64,000 nt of DNA from Papilionanthe hookeriana x Papilionanthe teres (Eukaryota; Streptophyta; Magnoliopsida; Asparagales; Orchidaceae): positions 27,825,185 to 27,889,184 of the forward strand of contig CM040431.1 in the NCBI GenBank assembly GCA_022702705.1. The letters are read 5' to 3'. A program made the translations under genes and the position numbers. Position 1 is the first letter of the stretch. Every line of letters starts with the position of its first letter. Positions 20,101 through 32,417 of the stretch are shown here, piece after piece. Under the pieces are notes generated by a model. It saw only the letters and a list, made by a program, of their open reading frames with translations. It had not been told where the DNA came from and ran no database searches.

Positions 20101-23100
20101 CTATTGAATGTTCATATTTAACTTATGGGGTCATATTTTAGTGATGTGTGGTTTCACGTAGCTTACGATTCTATAAAATCCCTTCAACAGACGTTCGGGC
20201 ATAAAACAGAGGTTTGGACCACTCTGATCATACTTGGCCTCGGCCGGCGATTTCCATCTGATACGACGTATCTCATAAGTTCATTTGAATTTTATGAGAC
20301 CATATTTCATTTACAAATAATCTCCAACAGTCTGAGGATCGATAGAAACCTCCTGCGCGAACTCTGGATCAAAGGAGGCAAAAATTCATTTTTTAGGGCT
20401 AACTAGATGCGCCCTGTCTTGGTTGCGTAGGTGCTCAGTCTGGTGCTTATGTGCCAAGTTTGGGTGCCTTAGCACTCCCAGTTCAATTCCAGAGAGTTGG
20501 GAGCTCAGGCGCCTGGTCCGGGGTACTTAAGTTCCCAGCATGTGGCCTAAGCGCATGGTTTAGGCACTTAAGCTCCAAGAATATTGTTTTGCACCTAAGA
20601 GAGTGGAGCTTAGGTGCCCAATCTTTGGTACTTAACATTGTTTGGTGCCAATAATGCAATGTTGCTAACTCAGATGGAGGGAAGCTTGCATGCATTACAT
20701 GTGGGGGAAAAATCACCCAATTTACCTGGGTCTTTTGCCACTTTTGAAAGGGACTAAAGCTAAGTTAGTGGAGCTTTTGGCCATTTTTGAAAGGGGATCA
20801 TTGAGCGGCGGGCAATACTTTCCTTGGACAAGAAGATTATCTAGAGGAAGAGAGCTTTTCTTGGGGAGAGTTTTTAGAGGAGCTTTTCCTGGAGAGAGAG
20901 AGCTTTTAGGAAGGAGGAGAGCTCTTGGTAAGCTTCTTCTTCTACCTCTTCATCCTCTTATTCTTCTCTTCCTCCTCCATTATGCTTAAGGAGATTTTTT
21001 CCTTTTGGAGAGAGTTTTTTAAGGAAGCTTTTGGTTGAGATCTTCCTCATTCTCCTTCTTCCACCATTTCTTGAGAAGAGTGAGGGAGTGCTTCAGAGAG
21101 TCCTTTAAGGAGATTCTTGAGCTTTCCTTGAGAAGGAGATCTTCATCCCTACTTTTGACATTAATGGAGCTTGGAGCAAGCTGAGAGAAGCTTCTCCAAC
21201 AGTCACGAAGGTATAAATACTATGAAACTTGGTTTATTTCTTCAATAGCAAGCCACATAGGTCTATCCATTAGAGATTTAAGCCTAGGTTTTGTGTTAGA
21301 GCTAAGTCGCTAGGTTAGAGGTCTTTCTTTTGTGATCCCTCGTGAATCCATGAGATTTCCTTAAGCCGCAACCAATCGGAATTACGATAATTTTATGGTT
21401 GCTTCGGTGGTTTCACTCTTGATGAAAGGGATGAAAACCTCCAAACCTAGAGAGTAAAAGGGCTTTCTTTCCCTTTTCATTCCCTAGGGTACGAAGTTAA
21501 TTTTCCATAAGGAATATTCTTCTTCTTTTGAAGATTCTCTTTTATGGAAAGAATCTTGTGGCTTCGCCGAGCCATTGGAGGTAGGACCTTTGTTATGCTG
21601 AGTTACAAAGGGTTACTACACAACTTCATCCACCCTAGATTCTCGTGAGATTGTTAGCTTAAGCTCGATTTGCCATCAAGTATGATCGGGTTTTATTTTG
21701 CATGTGATTACATTTATTTCGTTTGCATGGCATGATTTTAATTTGTATGCATAAATATCTTAATTTTTGTGTATGTTTTCGATTAGTTGGTTACTTTAGA
21801 TCGGCCCAATTGAGTTTCTCGACCAGCGTGACCGATCGGCCACCATCAGTCGGTTTGATCGACCAGTCACTCTCGGCTAGCTTGACCGATATATCACTTC
21901 TGATCCAATCAGTAGATTGACCGCTCTCAGTCAACTTGATCTATCAACCGCCTCTGGTCCAATCCGTCGATCGGCCTGACTTGTCAGTCATTGTTAGTCT
22001 AATCATTTGATCGATCACTTCCAATCGACTTGACTGGTCGGTTGCCTCTGGTCCGATTGTTCGCTCGATCACTCTCGATTGACTTGACCGATTGGCCACC
22101 TCTGGTATGATCTTTCGATCAGTTAATTAATCACTCTCGGTAACTTGAATACAACCTTCAGTATGATTGATTGGTCAATTTGTTTATATCAACTTGACTG
22201 ATGGCCGCTTCTGGTCCAATCGGTTGATCAATCGCTTTTGGACAATTTGATAGGTCGCGCCCTCTAGTCTGATGAATGGATTGATCAATCTCATTTGACT
22301 CGATCGATCAATCGATGGATCGACCACATCCAACTAAATGATTATATTGTTGGTGTGCATTTTGGCCTTGCTTGCCTTAGTACATTCACTCTTGAATTTT
22401 TGAAAGCACCTTAATGTGCATCTATAAGTATATGATCTCATACGTTCATATCGAGCATTTGCTCTCCACTTGGGTTCAATGCTCTGTGCATTCACCTCTG
22501 ACATTTTTCACATGTCAGTTTGCACCATGTTGTGCATGTATGCATTTACCTTCGTATGTCTTTGCATGTCTTCTTCTATAGCATCTTATTTTTCATGTCG
22601 TGCATGCTTGATATCTTCACATGAGCTCATGTGAAAATAGTCACATATCCTGTGAGTGGTTAGCTTGCACATCAAGTCTATCTGGTGTATGACTCTCCCT
22701 AACAAGAGTCGTACTACCTCACTTCCAATGGCATCATTCATATGTGTCATGGGTATATCACGTCGTACCGCTCACTACGGGTCACACTTCTTAGCCTCTG
22801 AATCCTAGCACACAATGTGTATCCCCATGGGTGTATGATTCTCACATAGCATGGGTCATGCTTCTTAGCTCTTGAATCCATTTAGTGCACGGTTAATACT
22901 ACCCGACAACCATGATACCACCTTGGCTTGTCAAGTTTATTTCATCTCACCTATGCTTTTCATGAACTTTGCGTTTCTACTCATTTGCATGTGCTTTTCT
23001 GGTTATATTTGTGGCGAGGTAAAATTTTTCCAGGCTATGCAGCCAATCTTGATATCATTTGTGTATGTGTGTATGGCTTGTCCCACATATTCATATGCAC

Positions 23101-25806
23101 GTCTGGTAATTTTTTCACAAGAATATATCACCACATGTTCATGATGAATGCTTGCTCATCTCGATGATAGTTTAGATTCATCTAGTATTTGATGTGATTG
23201 CTCACACCTCGATATAATAGTCACATCATGTTGATTCCTCTAGTGTATCACTACTGATCGCTCTTACTTTGATAAAGTTGTCACAATGCACTAAATCATT
23301 TTGCATGCTTGTATATGCATTATTTGATCATCTTGACAGTAAATCATACATGTTAGTTGAGTGACCCATTGGTCGTGATGCTTTAATTAGCATTGTTTGC
23401 GAGGACATCTCAACAAGTAATGTGAATTATTGCATCTCGATCAACACGCATATGTTTGTGCTAGGTTCAAAGAGGTCTAATATGTGCCAACTAGGCTTTT
23501 CTTTACTTACGATAATGTTAAATGGGTAGAAATTTATATTTTTTTTAACTTGTTTGTATCATATTTTGAAACCTATTTTAAAACTAATATATTAATAACT
23601 TAGGCCATACATAAGGACAACCTTTTAAAAGCTTTTACTTGCATAAAATCTGCATATGGTGGCACTCCTTAGAACCCTTGGATCTTTAGGATGGAGCTGA
23701 GGTCGGTGACACCATCAAAAACATCCACCATCCTATGTGACTAGACCACCTCTTTTCCAAATGCTTGCTAGACAAGGGTTAGGGTGTAGCTAGATTTTTC
23801 ATATGCCTTGTTATTGTTCCTTAGTTTGCACCCTAGCCACATATTTTTTTGTGTTGCTTTGCATGTTTACTGGGTTTGAGAATGTGCACTAGCATATTTA
23901 AGGGTGATCTTCTTGCAGGGAGTCATGAATAATGAGGAAAGATTTGTCTTGATTTATGTTAACATCTTTCTACAAGTGTTGTTAAGCTCTCTTCCAGCCA
24001 AACATGATTTATTTTGTGTTGTATGAAATAAACTATACTAATTCTATTTTGTAAGTGTAGTCTTTCTTTTAAACTTTTACCATGTGCCTTTTTAAAGTCC
24101 CTAGGCAGAGTTTGAATGAGAAAAAGGTACGAACACAGGTTTTGAAATGCTCGATGCATGGACTCATGTGGTGGGGACCGAGAGCAGCTTGCTCGTAACT
24201 TGTACATTAATTTTGAATCTTTGTTGATGTAAACAATTAGGACTAGGCATGTATATGTGGAGTCTGGTCATCTTTTTATTTTCTGGGGCATTTGATATAT
24301 TATTATTTCATTCACTTTGCTTTCTTTACTTTCTGTAGGGTGTTGCCTCTTTCATTTTCTTGATGATTGTGATTTATTTGGGAATCAAGTGGAAATGCAA
24401 TTTAGGCTTCCGAAATAACTAAAATATTTCTTTCTAAAAAAATTCTAATAATAAAAGATCATGACTAATCAATATTTAATATTAAAATGTTGAAACATTC
24501 TTCAAAACTTGCTTTTACATGTCTGCATGGCCTTCAAGCCTTATTTAAAATGGTTTTCATAGCATGGCTATAACCCAAGTCATCCCTAATAAGGCTTCCA
24601 CTTTAGGACTTGTTAACAAATTGCATCATATTTGCATTTCTAAGGAGAATTCCATGTGCTTTTTCAACCCACCTGGCAAAGCATAAGAATTCTACTTACG
24701 TGTTTATCAAGCAAGCATAGGGTATTAGAGGCTTCCCCGACCCAGATGGGATACGACTCGTTTGTGAGAGTGTATTGGCTTTATAGTCGTACCTCTTCTT
24801 TTTCCACTCCAATGGCTTCCACATCATTTTGGTGAGTATAAGTCCCACCTCAACATAATCTACCTACATAGGGACATAGAACATAGAGTTTCATTCTCTT
24901 GACCTTATGGCTATTAGGTTTCCCTTGGACGATGCAATTCATGGGTTACTGATAAGGGATCTCTGGTTGGGTTAGGATGACTACCTTTACGACCAGGAAG
25001 ACTTATGATCTTGATAGCTTAGGATGACGGATCTATGATATCTTGACCCGACTATTTGCACCTGATTAGGATAGATTTACCTTTCTATTAATATATCCCT
25101 TTTAATCCTTATCATTCCTTTGACACTTCATTGATGTCGTCTAGTAGACCCCGATTGTGGACTTGTTGCTTCCCATTTGGAATACGGTGATCCACCCTCT
25201 ACCTTTATGTTTAAGTTAGGTCTGGATACATACAGTGGACTCTTTAATATGATATGTTTATTTCATAGACCTCGAATTCCGAGGAGCCACCATCCATATG
25301 GGACCATGAGACACTCACTCTCTGACAATATGGCTTGTTGAAAGCTCTGAAGCATAGGGATGCTCTTGTGAGATAGTCATCCTTTGACACATCCCTTTAC
25401 TTCCTCACCTGAATATAAGCAAAATCCATTAAATCGAGAGTATTCTCTGGCATCCCCCTAGATGTAATTAAACAACAGTATACATCCCTTTGAGAATTGC
25501 TCTTGACTCCAGAATAAAAATATTACTTTTTTTTCTCTGCTTACTTAGATAGCTTATGTAGATATTCTTCAATGGATATTCTATCTGAAGTGTCTCAATA
25601 TGATCATGCTTGGACATACACTATTGATCTATCATACGAGGTTTATCTTACTTATGCACTCCATGATTCTTTTTAAATAATTTTGAATGCTTAGTTTTCA
25701 TCTTATTTTCCCATTTTCTTATCTCTCCTCTTCTCTAAGTCATTCTGACAATTCAAGTAAGAGGACTCTTTGGGAAAGTAAATCCTAAAACAATGATCAG
25801 ATATAC
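20101..25806 (+). repeat. Probable long LTR of a Tat-type element
   Basis: Ends directly at a Tat-style primer-site remnant (25807). Inside are, in order: a GC-word cluster with repeated GGTGCC, GCGCCTGG and TTAGGTGCC at 20440-20650; a purine-rich stretch of GGAGAGAG/AGCTTTT words (20750-21190); TATAAATA at 21212; a 55-bp degenerate repeat (21830-22335); and 3.4 kb of noncoding DNA. Length and content would fit Tat/Ogre LTRs of several kb. The left boundary is not defined and no second copy is in the window, so the call rests mainly on the 3' edge. Confidence 0.35.
21830..22335. repeat. Degenerate tandem repeat, unit about 54-56 bp
   Basis: The consensus words are CTTGACCGATCGGCCACC, CTCTGGTCCGATCG and TCGATCACTCTCGGT. 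CCTCTGGTC or variants recur at 21841, 21895, 21951, 21991, 22045 and 22099, mostly 54-56 bp apart. Rich in GATC palindromes. About nine units, no reading frame maintained. Confidence 0.75.
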
Positions 25807-25817
25807 TGGCGACTCTG
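25807..25817 (+). other. Primer-binding-site remnant (tRNA-Arg type)
   Basis: TGGCGACTCTG fits the Tat PBS start TGGCGACTCYG; the remaining bases have diverged. It follows the putative long LTR. Confidence 0.45.
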
Positions 25818-28424
25818 AATTTAAAAAGAATTAAAAATAATTATCTATAAAGACAGGTGACAATCCTTACTTAAGGCGCCACCTAAAACCAGACACAGTA
25901 CCATACATAATATAATTTTATATTTTTTTCTCTCGTGCACAAAGGGAAGGTCAAAGGGCCTCTCTAATGCTCTCTGCTTTTCAAAACCTCGAAAAGGGAC
26001 TCTCTCTCTCTAAGCTAATCTTGACAGCCCGAGAATCAGAAGGAAATAGAGAGTGAGAAGCACGAGCTCTAGCAACACATCCATTATCTTCTTCCATATA
26101 TCTTCCACATAAAAACAGAATCTTCTCACAAACAATATGAGGCCCTATGTTCTAAAAGGATTCAACAATAAGTATAATGAAAAGCTCTAATTTCAAAATG
26201 GCTAGTTAAATGAAATTTCTATATAAATATTGGGAGATAAAAGGGAACACTAGTTTATGGGCAAGTAAAGCTCATAATTAAGGGAGCTAGGAGCTCATTT
26301 CATAAAGTAAAATTCATGAGTTTCAACCGTTAGAGGAAGGTTTCGCTTTCTCTTGCATGCTTCAGAATGTTTCCCATGCTTTCGATACTCTGAAATTAAA
26401 CCACATACCATTTTGCGGGGGACATTTTTTTTTATAAATATTATATATGTTGTTTCTTATAACCATATTAAAATCTTGTGGCTTTACTTGCACATAAATT
26501 TGCTTACATATTGAATCTCATCATGTGTAATTCTTTGTGCTTAAAGTTCATGAAAATAAATCTACATACATTTATTTTCTCTGACTTTAAATGTTCAATT
26601 AATGCAATGCATAAAACATTGTCATATTTGCATGGAAAAGAATGTTTATATGAGGATAAATATTTCATTTACTTCATATTAAAAAGCTAGCCCCTAAACA
26701 ACGGCTTATTGCTCTACATCATTTGGGCTAAAATAAATAATATTATTCACATTAAAAAAATTAAGTATTCATCAAGTGATATGTATATGTGTACATCATA
26801 AAAAAAAAATCAAGTTGATTCTTATAAAAAGAAATTCTTTGTTAAGTCAAGTGCCTCTGAACTTGGATGAATTGCTTTAAAAGTCATGTGCCGTGATTCA
26901 TGGTGAGTTCACATGGTCTTCTAAGCATGCAACCCAAATTGCATATTTAGTGTACATCATCCATTAAATTCTTTAATACCATGATATGAAGAATTAGTTA
27001 TGAGACATTTTGAATATTATTCGGATTCTATTTCATCGTGCAGAGGTTTAAATGTATTTATAGATATAATATTAAATTTAGCATTATAATTATAGGTCTA
27101 TCATGGTAATTAGAAATCTATCAATAAGATCAAGTTCTTATACTCGAACCTATAGTTTTATTGGGTACCCAATTATTCTTGATTGCTTTTACATTTAGAG
27201 TATGTTATTTTGGAAATTTGCATTTTCTTTCCTTCACCCCTAAATATATTATTTGTAGTGCTATAATTGAACTGAGTATGTCTTGAAATTGACATGACGT
27301 GGCTATCATAAGTTACCCATGTTAGCTCCATGATTGGACTTGACTTATATTATTAGTGGCTCGTGTTCGGCTTGAGCTCAAACTGAATATTCACATATAT
27401 TCATATTGTCTTGATTTATTTATATTAATTGAACTAGTACTTCAATAAATTAATTAATGTTCTAAAATTCAAATAAGTGGTTGGTTTTCTATAAAGTAAT
27501 TAACAAATGACTCTACAAATTTAATAAACATGGAACTTAGTAAATATTGAATTAATCAAACATTTTTAAATCAATTAGATAAGATAGTAATTTGCAAGTA
27601 AGCAATCTTGCAATCCGATAGTCTAAATAAGCGCTAATAAGTTATTTTTGTGACATAAGAAATGGAAAGGAAGTGTATTAAATTAAAATCCATATTGGCA
27701 TTAAAGTATAAAATATTATTATTAAATACAAAGTTAAATAAATTCTAGTTAATCAATATTTATTTAAAAATATATCATACATAATAGAAGTCATCATCGA
27801 AGTTACTATAGAGCATTTAATAGAAACTTGTTAATAACAATGAGTTTGTTTGTGAATATAAATAAATAAATTTGATTGTGTTTAAATTTTATTTATTTGA
27901 CTTTAATCTTTTAAAAAAATTTTAAATTTATTTATTATTAATTTGATCATCTTGATCGACTATTAGTCAAACTCAATTTGAATATTCATCGAGTGAGATG
28001 GCTCATTTACGGAGAATTATTGTATACGGAAGATGTACGCAACTTCTGCATGCAGCTCCCAATAACCATGCTATATCTGGGTAATAACCCGTGAATAACT
28101 CTAAACAGTAACCTACAAATAACTCAAATATCTAATAACTTGTGAATAACCCTCCAATAACCTCAAATTGAAGTTATCTGGCGTGTTATTTCGCACCTCG
28201 AGTCTTAACGTGCGTGGTCCGTATGGAATAACGTCTCCTCATTTACAACCCTAGTTATTGGGCTATTTAATGGTGGAATTTTTTTAGATATTATTTGGAT
28301 CTTGCGCTGATCTAAGATCTTTTGCGTCAAGCTTGATAAAATAGGTTGGACTAAACTCCTGGTTTTCTTTCTCCGCGCCACCTCACCTCCCATTTCAGTC
28401 ATGTTGAATTTATCTGGAAATTTG
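25818..28424. other. AT-rich DNA, no gene recognised
   Basis: About 2.6 kb with no credible coding frame. The 70-codon frame at 26478-26690 has no motif. A TATTAA-rich tract covers 27400-27960. Near 28090-28160 the phrase AATAACCC/AATAACTC recurs several times at irregular spacing, a minor degenerate repeat. Confidence 0.4.
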
Positions 28425-28496
28425 CTTGTGTGTGTGTGTGTGTCACAAGCTTTGATGTGTTGGTAGAGTAACTCTGCATAAGTCCACTTAGGTCAC

Positions 28497-28540
<44 letters not shown>

Positions 28541-28611
28541 CGAGCCTTGATGGGTTGGTAGAAGCAACTCACGTGCGTCAGCTCGATTCGCAGAGTTTGA
28601 ATCCTCCTACG

Positions 28612-28705
<94 letters not shown>
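28425..28705 (+). repeat. Duplicated tRNA-derived SINE-like sequence between (GT)n and (TA)n
   Basis: Order: (GT)n 28425-28443; copy 1 28443-28499 with A-box-like TGGTAGAGTAA (28461); (GT)n 28499-28539; copy 2 28540-28617 with A-box-like TGGTAGAAGCA (28556) and B-box-like AGTTTGAATCC (28594-28604); (TA)n 28616-28705. Copy 1 stops before its B box. Both copies share the CACAAGC/CGAGCC then TTGATGKGTTGGTAGA opening. It resembles the minus element at 17786-17900 in architecture (A box, B box, TA run). Confidence 0.6.
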
Positions 28706-28707
<2 letters not shown>

Positions 28708-29350
28708 TAAGTATCAAAATTTGGAAGTTAATATATAGTGTGCTTTAAATTTTCATATTTTATTTTATTTTTTAAATGATAACATAAAAATGCAAATATT
28801 AAAAGGAAATTAATAGGAGTCAATCTCAAAGCAACCATGACGTGAGAAAAATTCTCCACAAGTGAAACAATCTGATGATTTTCACTTTAATTCAATTTTG
28901 CTTAAGACTTATAAATATTAATAATTAATTTTGAACTAAAAATCTCATGAAATGCTTTAAATCTACCATCCCTGACAACCGCTGACTAAAACCAAACACT
29001 GTTTTTTTCACGTTGAATTATTAAACATTCCGAAATGCGAAAGGCTCCGCTGGTCAAAGTCTTCAGCTATACGGCGACTGCGAAAATTGTCGTGGAAGAT
29101 TTTTTTTTCAACATAAAATAAATCTGATCTCATTCCTCTCGATTGCTGTTGCGCTTTCTCCGCGTCGCTCAGCTCTGCTCTGCATCGCGTTTCTTCCTCC
29201 CAAAAAAGCCCAAAGGGGAAACAGCGAGCGTGAATGCGTTTCAGGCCCGCGACTTTTTGACTTCCAAGGAGGGGAAGAAGCTCGGTAAAACGAACATTTG
29301 GCTTGTTTAGGCAGAATTCAATGCAAAAGTTGTTTTGATTCATCGCAGAG
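28706..29350. other. No gene recognised
   Basis: A 111-codon minus frame (29343-29008) starts inside otherwise featureless DNA and shows no motif; coding status is doubtful. Confidence 0.4.
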
Positions 29351-29351
29351 C

Positions 29352-29390
29352 GGGGACGGGGGACGGGGGAGGGGGAGGGGGGAGGGGGAG
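29352..29390 (+). repeat. G-tract cluster (potential G-quadruplex)
   Basis: Six runs of four to six G separated by AC or A, which would fold as a G-quadruplex under the usual G3+N1-7 rule. Seen directly. Confidence 0.8.
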
Positions 29391-29512
29391 GAAATTTAAG
29401 ATTTAATTATAAAATATTGTAAAACAATTTTGTTTTGTATATTTTGTTCGATGTATTAAAATATGCATGCATTTAAAAGTGATGTCATAAAAAAAGATCC
29501 TTCAAACAAATT

Positions 29513-29542
29513 GGGGGGGGGGGGGGGGGGGGCGGGGGGGGG
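29513..29542 (+). repeat. Poly(G) tract
   Basis: Thirty bases, all G except one C at 29533. Long G homopolymers are rare in plant DNA and prone to assembly error. Confidence 0.9.
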
Positions 29543-29588
29543 ACTAATATACTATTTCGGGAATCAAATAGCGACATCTGTACGATCG

Positions 29589-31425
29589 GTTACTCAATCA
29601 GTTACCCCTTCTTTCTAAGTTGTTCGAATGCCCTGAAATTCCTGCCAACGTATCTTTTGTATACATGTTTAGTTCATCGATTCACTTGCTTCTAGAAAGT
29701 TGTGCAGTATATAAGTACTAGGGAATCTTTCTCACTATTACAAAAAATATATAAAAATATAAATTAAATGACATTATTACTCAATAATCGATTTCTGTGG
29801 ATTTCTGCACATAGGCTGCTATAAATAAGTCATAGAGAGGGTTCGCGTAATCCTCCTTTTTTCTCGACCCTAGGTCCTTTTCTCTTCTTCCACTTGCATC
29901 TATCATAATGTCCAGTGAGGGAGCTTCGTCTAATGATAAAGAAATCCTCCTTAAGGCTCTGGTGGCATGCGGACAAAAGCCAGAAAGTTAAATGTGAAGT
30001 GAAAATCGGTTGGTGAAGTTCTTGCAAAGGAAATAAGCAAAAACAGTGTTATGTAAAGGTTAAGGGATGACGATTGTGAGGATTGAATCGGATCTTCTAA
30101 TTCTATTGTAGTTTCATTAGATGAGCAAATTCTAAAGAAGACCGAAGGCCATCCTGACGATCGTCTTAATGAGCAGCGTCAAAAGTGGATAAGCCTTCCA
30201 AAAGGAAGGAAACCCACGTCCAAACTACTGCAAGGGAGATGACTCATCAAGGTGGTTTGGGTGCGACCGGGGTGGAAGCATCACTCGTGCTACCAAAGGG
30301 TGGTCTTTCTTATGCGGGTGGAGAGCTAGAGAAGAATGGTGAGGGGGATAACTCTTACACCACGTATGATTGGAACCTGATCTTGGATATGTGGCTTAAA
30401 TCATTTCTTGAATACTAGTGTTTCTTTCTTTGATGCAGCTATAGAAGTCCTGACGATCAAAAAAATATCGTTTGATGGTGACACTAAGCCTAAGGATGAT
30501 ATGGCCTCTATGGAACAAGTTGTTACGGAGGGTGTGGCTGACGCACAATATGATGTTGGAGACTAGAGGATGGTAGGGGAGAACCTGTCCCGTGGAGAAG
30601 GCAAGAGTTCATGTCACCAAGGTTCTCCTAGCACTATTAAGGAAGAGGAGATAACCTTGGGGCGTCGGTTGTCTTCTGAATCCCTGATGCGCACCTCTCG
30701 AAAATGAATGAATATTTCACTCATTCCATGGGATACCCTCGGGGAGACAGTGACAAAAGAGTTGATGAGCTCTTGGAGAGTTGATCGGGTGGATAAAGAG
30801 GGCGTGCTATTCGTGAGGAATTCTCTGCTTTCCATGGGGAGATGCTTGCTGACGCTCCTCTGTTTGGAGTAGTTGATCGTTAGAAAGGGCTTTCCCGTTT
30901 AGAAGAGGGATAACCAGAATGACCTCTTTAGGTCAGGTGGTGAACTTATGTGTCAGAGACTGCTTCACCGAGGTTTTGTCTCGGGCGAAGCAAAAATCAA
31001 TAGTTTAGTTAGGTTTTTGTCTTTCTTAATTACTTCCAGGGGGTTTTATGTGATTTGCCTTTTAAGTAGATAAATAAATGAAATGTGTTAGTATATTCCT
31101 TTTCATGATTATTTTGCCACAATTATTGTACGGTTCCCATTGCATTAGTCTTGTCGGTAAGATTTTGTATTCCCATATACCGTATGTGTGTGTGTGTGTG
31201 TGGGCACGCATGTGTGTGATAACAGTGGCCTTTATTTCCTCCTACAAATTGCCACCTCCTCTTCTTCTTCTCTTCTCCTCCTGCGTGATATTTCGAGTTC
31301 TATGGAACGGAAGTTTTCCCAGGAATCATTTGACTTGATTCTGACATTGGAGGTTTCAATCCTTTCCACGGCAAACATGAAGGAGATTCAGAATCTTTAC
31401 GTTTTGACTCTTTGATTCATCTTCG
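29589..31425 (+). pseudogene. Degenerate gene-like unit, copy 1 of a direct duplication
   Basis: It has TATAAATAAG at 29820 and an ATG at 29908 (MSSEGASSNDKEILLKALVA, then a stop). A coding-like stretch continues to about 30400 (VDKPSKRKETHVQTTAREMT in part), then TTCTTTCTTTGATGCAG (30424-30440), which looks like a 3' splice site, then more coding-like sequence to about 30590. An AATAAATGAAA stretch near 31072 would be a polyadenylation region. Copy 2 begins 2,829 bp further on and keeps the same landmarks. Many stops. I do not recognise the protein; it could be the gag or non-catalytic ORF of an unclassified element. The 50-odd bases between the mutated donor-like site and the acceptor are shorter than normal plant introns, so splicing is only a suggestion. 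Confidence 0.4.
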
Positions 31426-31525
31426 GCAGGCAACCGGCCATGTGTGAGCCATGAGTCAATTCTTCCCCCCTTATTCTTCGATTCACCTTCGGCTGGCAGT
31501 CGGCCATGAGTGAGCCACAAGTCAC
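31409..31525. repeat. Two direct repeats of about 63 bp
   Basis: CTTTGATTCATCTTCGGCAG, then ...CGGCCATGTGTGAGCC, followed by CTTCGATTCACCTTCGGCTG, then ...CGGCCATGAGTGAGCC. Copy 2 of the larger duplication keeps only CTTCAATTCACCTTCGACTG before the Athila LTR cuts it at 34243. Confidence 0.7.
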
Positions 31526-32417
31526 TTCTCCCCTGATTTGGTTTTTTATAAATATCGATTCAAGATGGGTCTTTGGCTACAAGTCTGTAGGAAACTACGG
31601 TCGGTTTTTAATCAATATGGAATTAGCCCTATCAAGGTTCTTCCGGACTCGTTGGCTGCTATAATGAGCTTCATTATGTCGAAGGATGAGTATCCCATGA
31701 TCGATCGAACTATTCAACCACTTCTTTTTGTTTAGGATCGGCCGAGATGGCTACATTCAATTCGTCGCTGGCCCCAAGATCCACCCAGTAGGTCTTGAAA
31801 CATGATCAAAGATTGCATAGCAAAGTTATTGAATGGCTCCTGTGCAAGTGGTTGGGGAATTATCACTTCTTCAGTGGAGGATAAGGTAAAAAAAGGTAAA
31901 TACATTACATGGTAAGCTTCAGGACCATAAGTCGCTAATTGAGGATCCACACCTTTTGCTACTTCAATATCTCAACCTGAAGGTGATTGTACGAATGATT
32001 CATCCAGACGACACCGAGACCATGACCGAAGGAGTTTGGATATCTTCTGACAAACATGAGGTGGCTCAGAAAAAGGTTGTTAAGGAGCGAACAACTTTGA
32101 AGAAGTTGTGGGGAAAAGGTGGTCCTCCCTCATCTGGCAGGGATAGGCGTCAGTCCAACCTTTTCGGGTCAGCCAAAGGAGATGCATAAAGACAAAACTT
32201 GTGAGAAGCTTGTCTGTCATTCGCTTTACGTTCCCTTCATCAGCACCTGATCCATGGTAGAGTAATTTGACAACTGATTCATATAAAGCCAGTCGTCTCT
32301 CTGAGAGACATTGAAGGTGAGTGTTCTATTTCTTGGAATCGAAGAGCTTGTTTGCGTTTTTTTGAGGAATTTATTTTCCATTTGAAATCCATTTATTGTT
32401 GTTAGCTACAAATGATC
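31526..32417 (+). pseudogene. Degenerate domain resembling 'putative gypsy type transposon' proteins
   Basis: 31545-31735 reads FYKYRFKMGLWLQVCRKLRS, then GISPIKVLPDSLAAIMSFIM and SKDEYPMIDRTIQPLLFV, followed after a stop by DRPRWLHSI-like residues. The order (short aromatic start, 'G(L/I)xPxQ(L/V)xPNSxxxIxxF', charged spacer, 'LFxxxF') is like the Transposase_28 family of plant mobile elements. Downstream, 31956-32186 is open (WISSDKHEVAQKKVVKERTT) and basic. It lies between the two direct repeats, so all three may be parts of one element. Family assignment is by pattern only. Confidence 0.35.

Noticed and set aside
20690..20989. 99-codon plus frame
   Set aside because: Composed of repeated GGAGAG/AGCTTTT words of the putative LTR; no domain.
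29008..29343. 111-codon minus frame as a host gene
   Set aside because: No recognisable domain, no neighbouring exon signals, and overlap with low-complexity G-rich DNA; evidence too weak.
30384..30440. A true intron in the duplicated unit
   Set aside because: The interval is only about 55 bp, below usual plant intron size, and each copy has lost one of the two sites; kept only as a remark.
31078..31415. Two overlapping plus frames
   Set aside because: Driven by GT and CTT simple repeats downstream of the duplicated unit; not conserved in copy 2.
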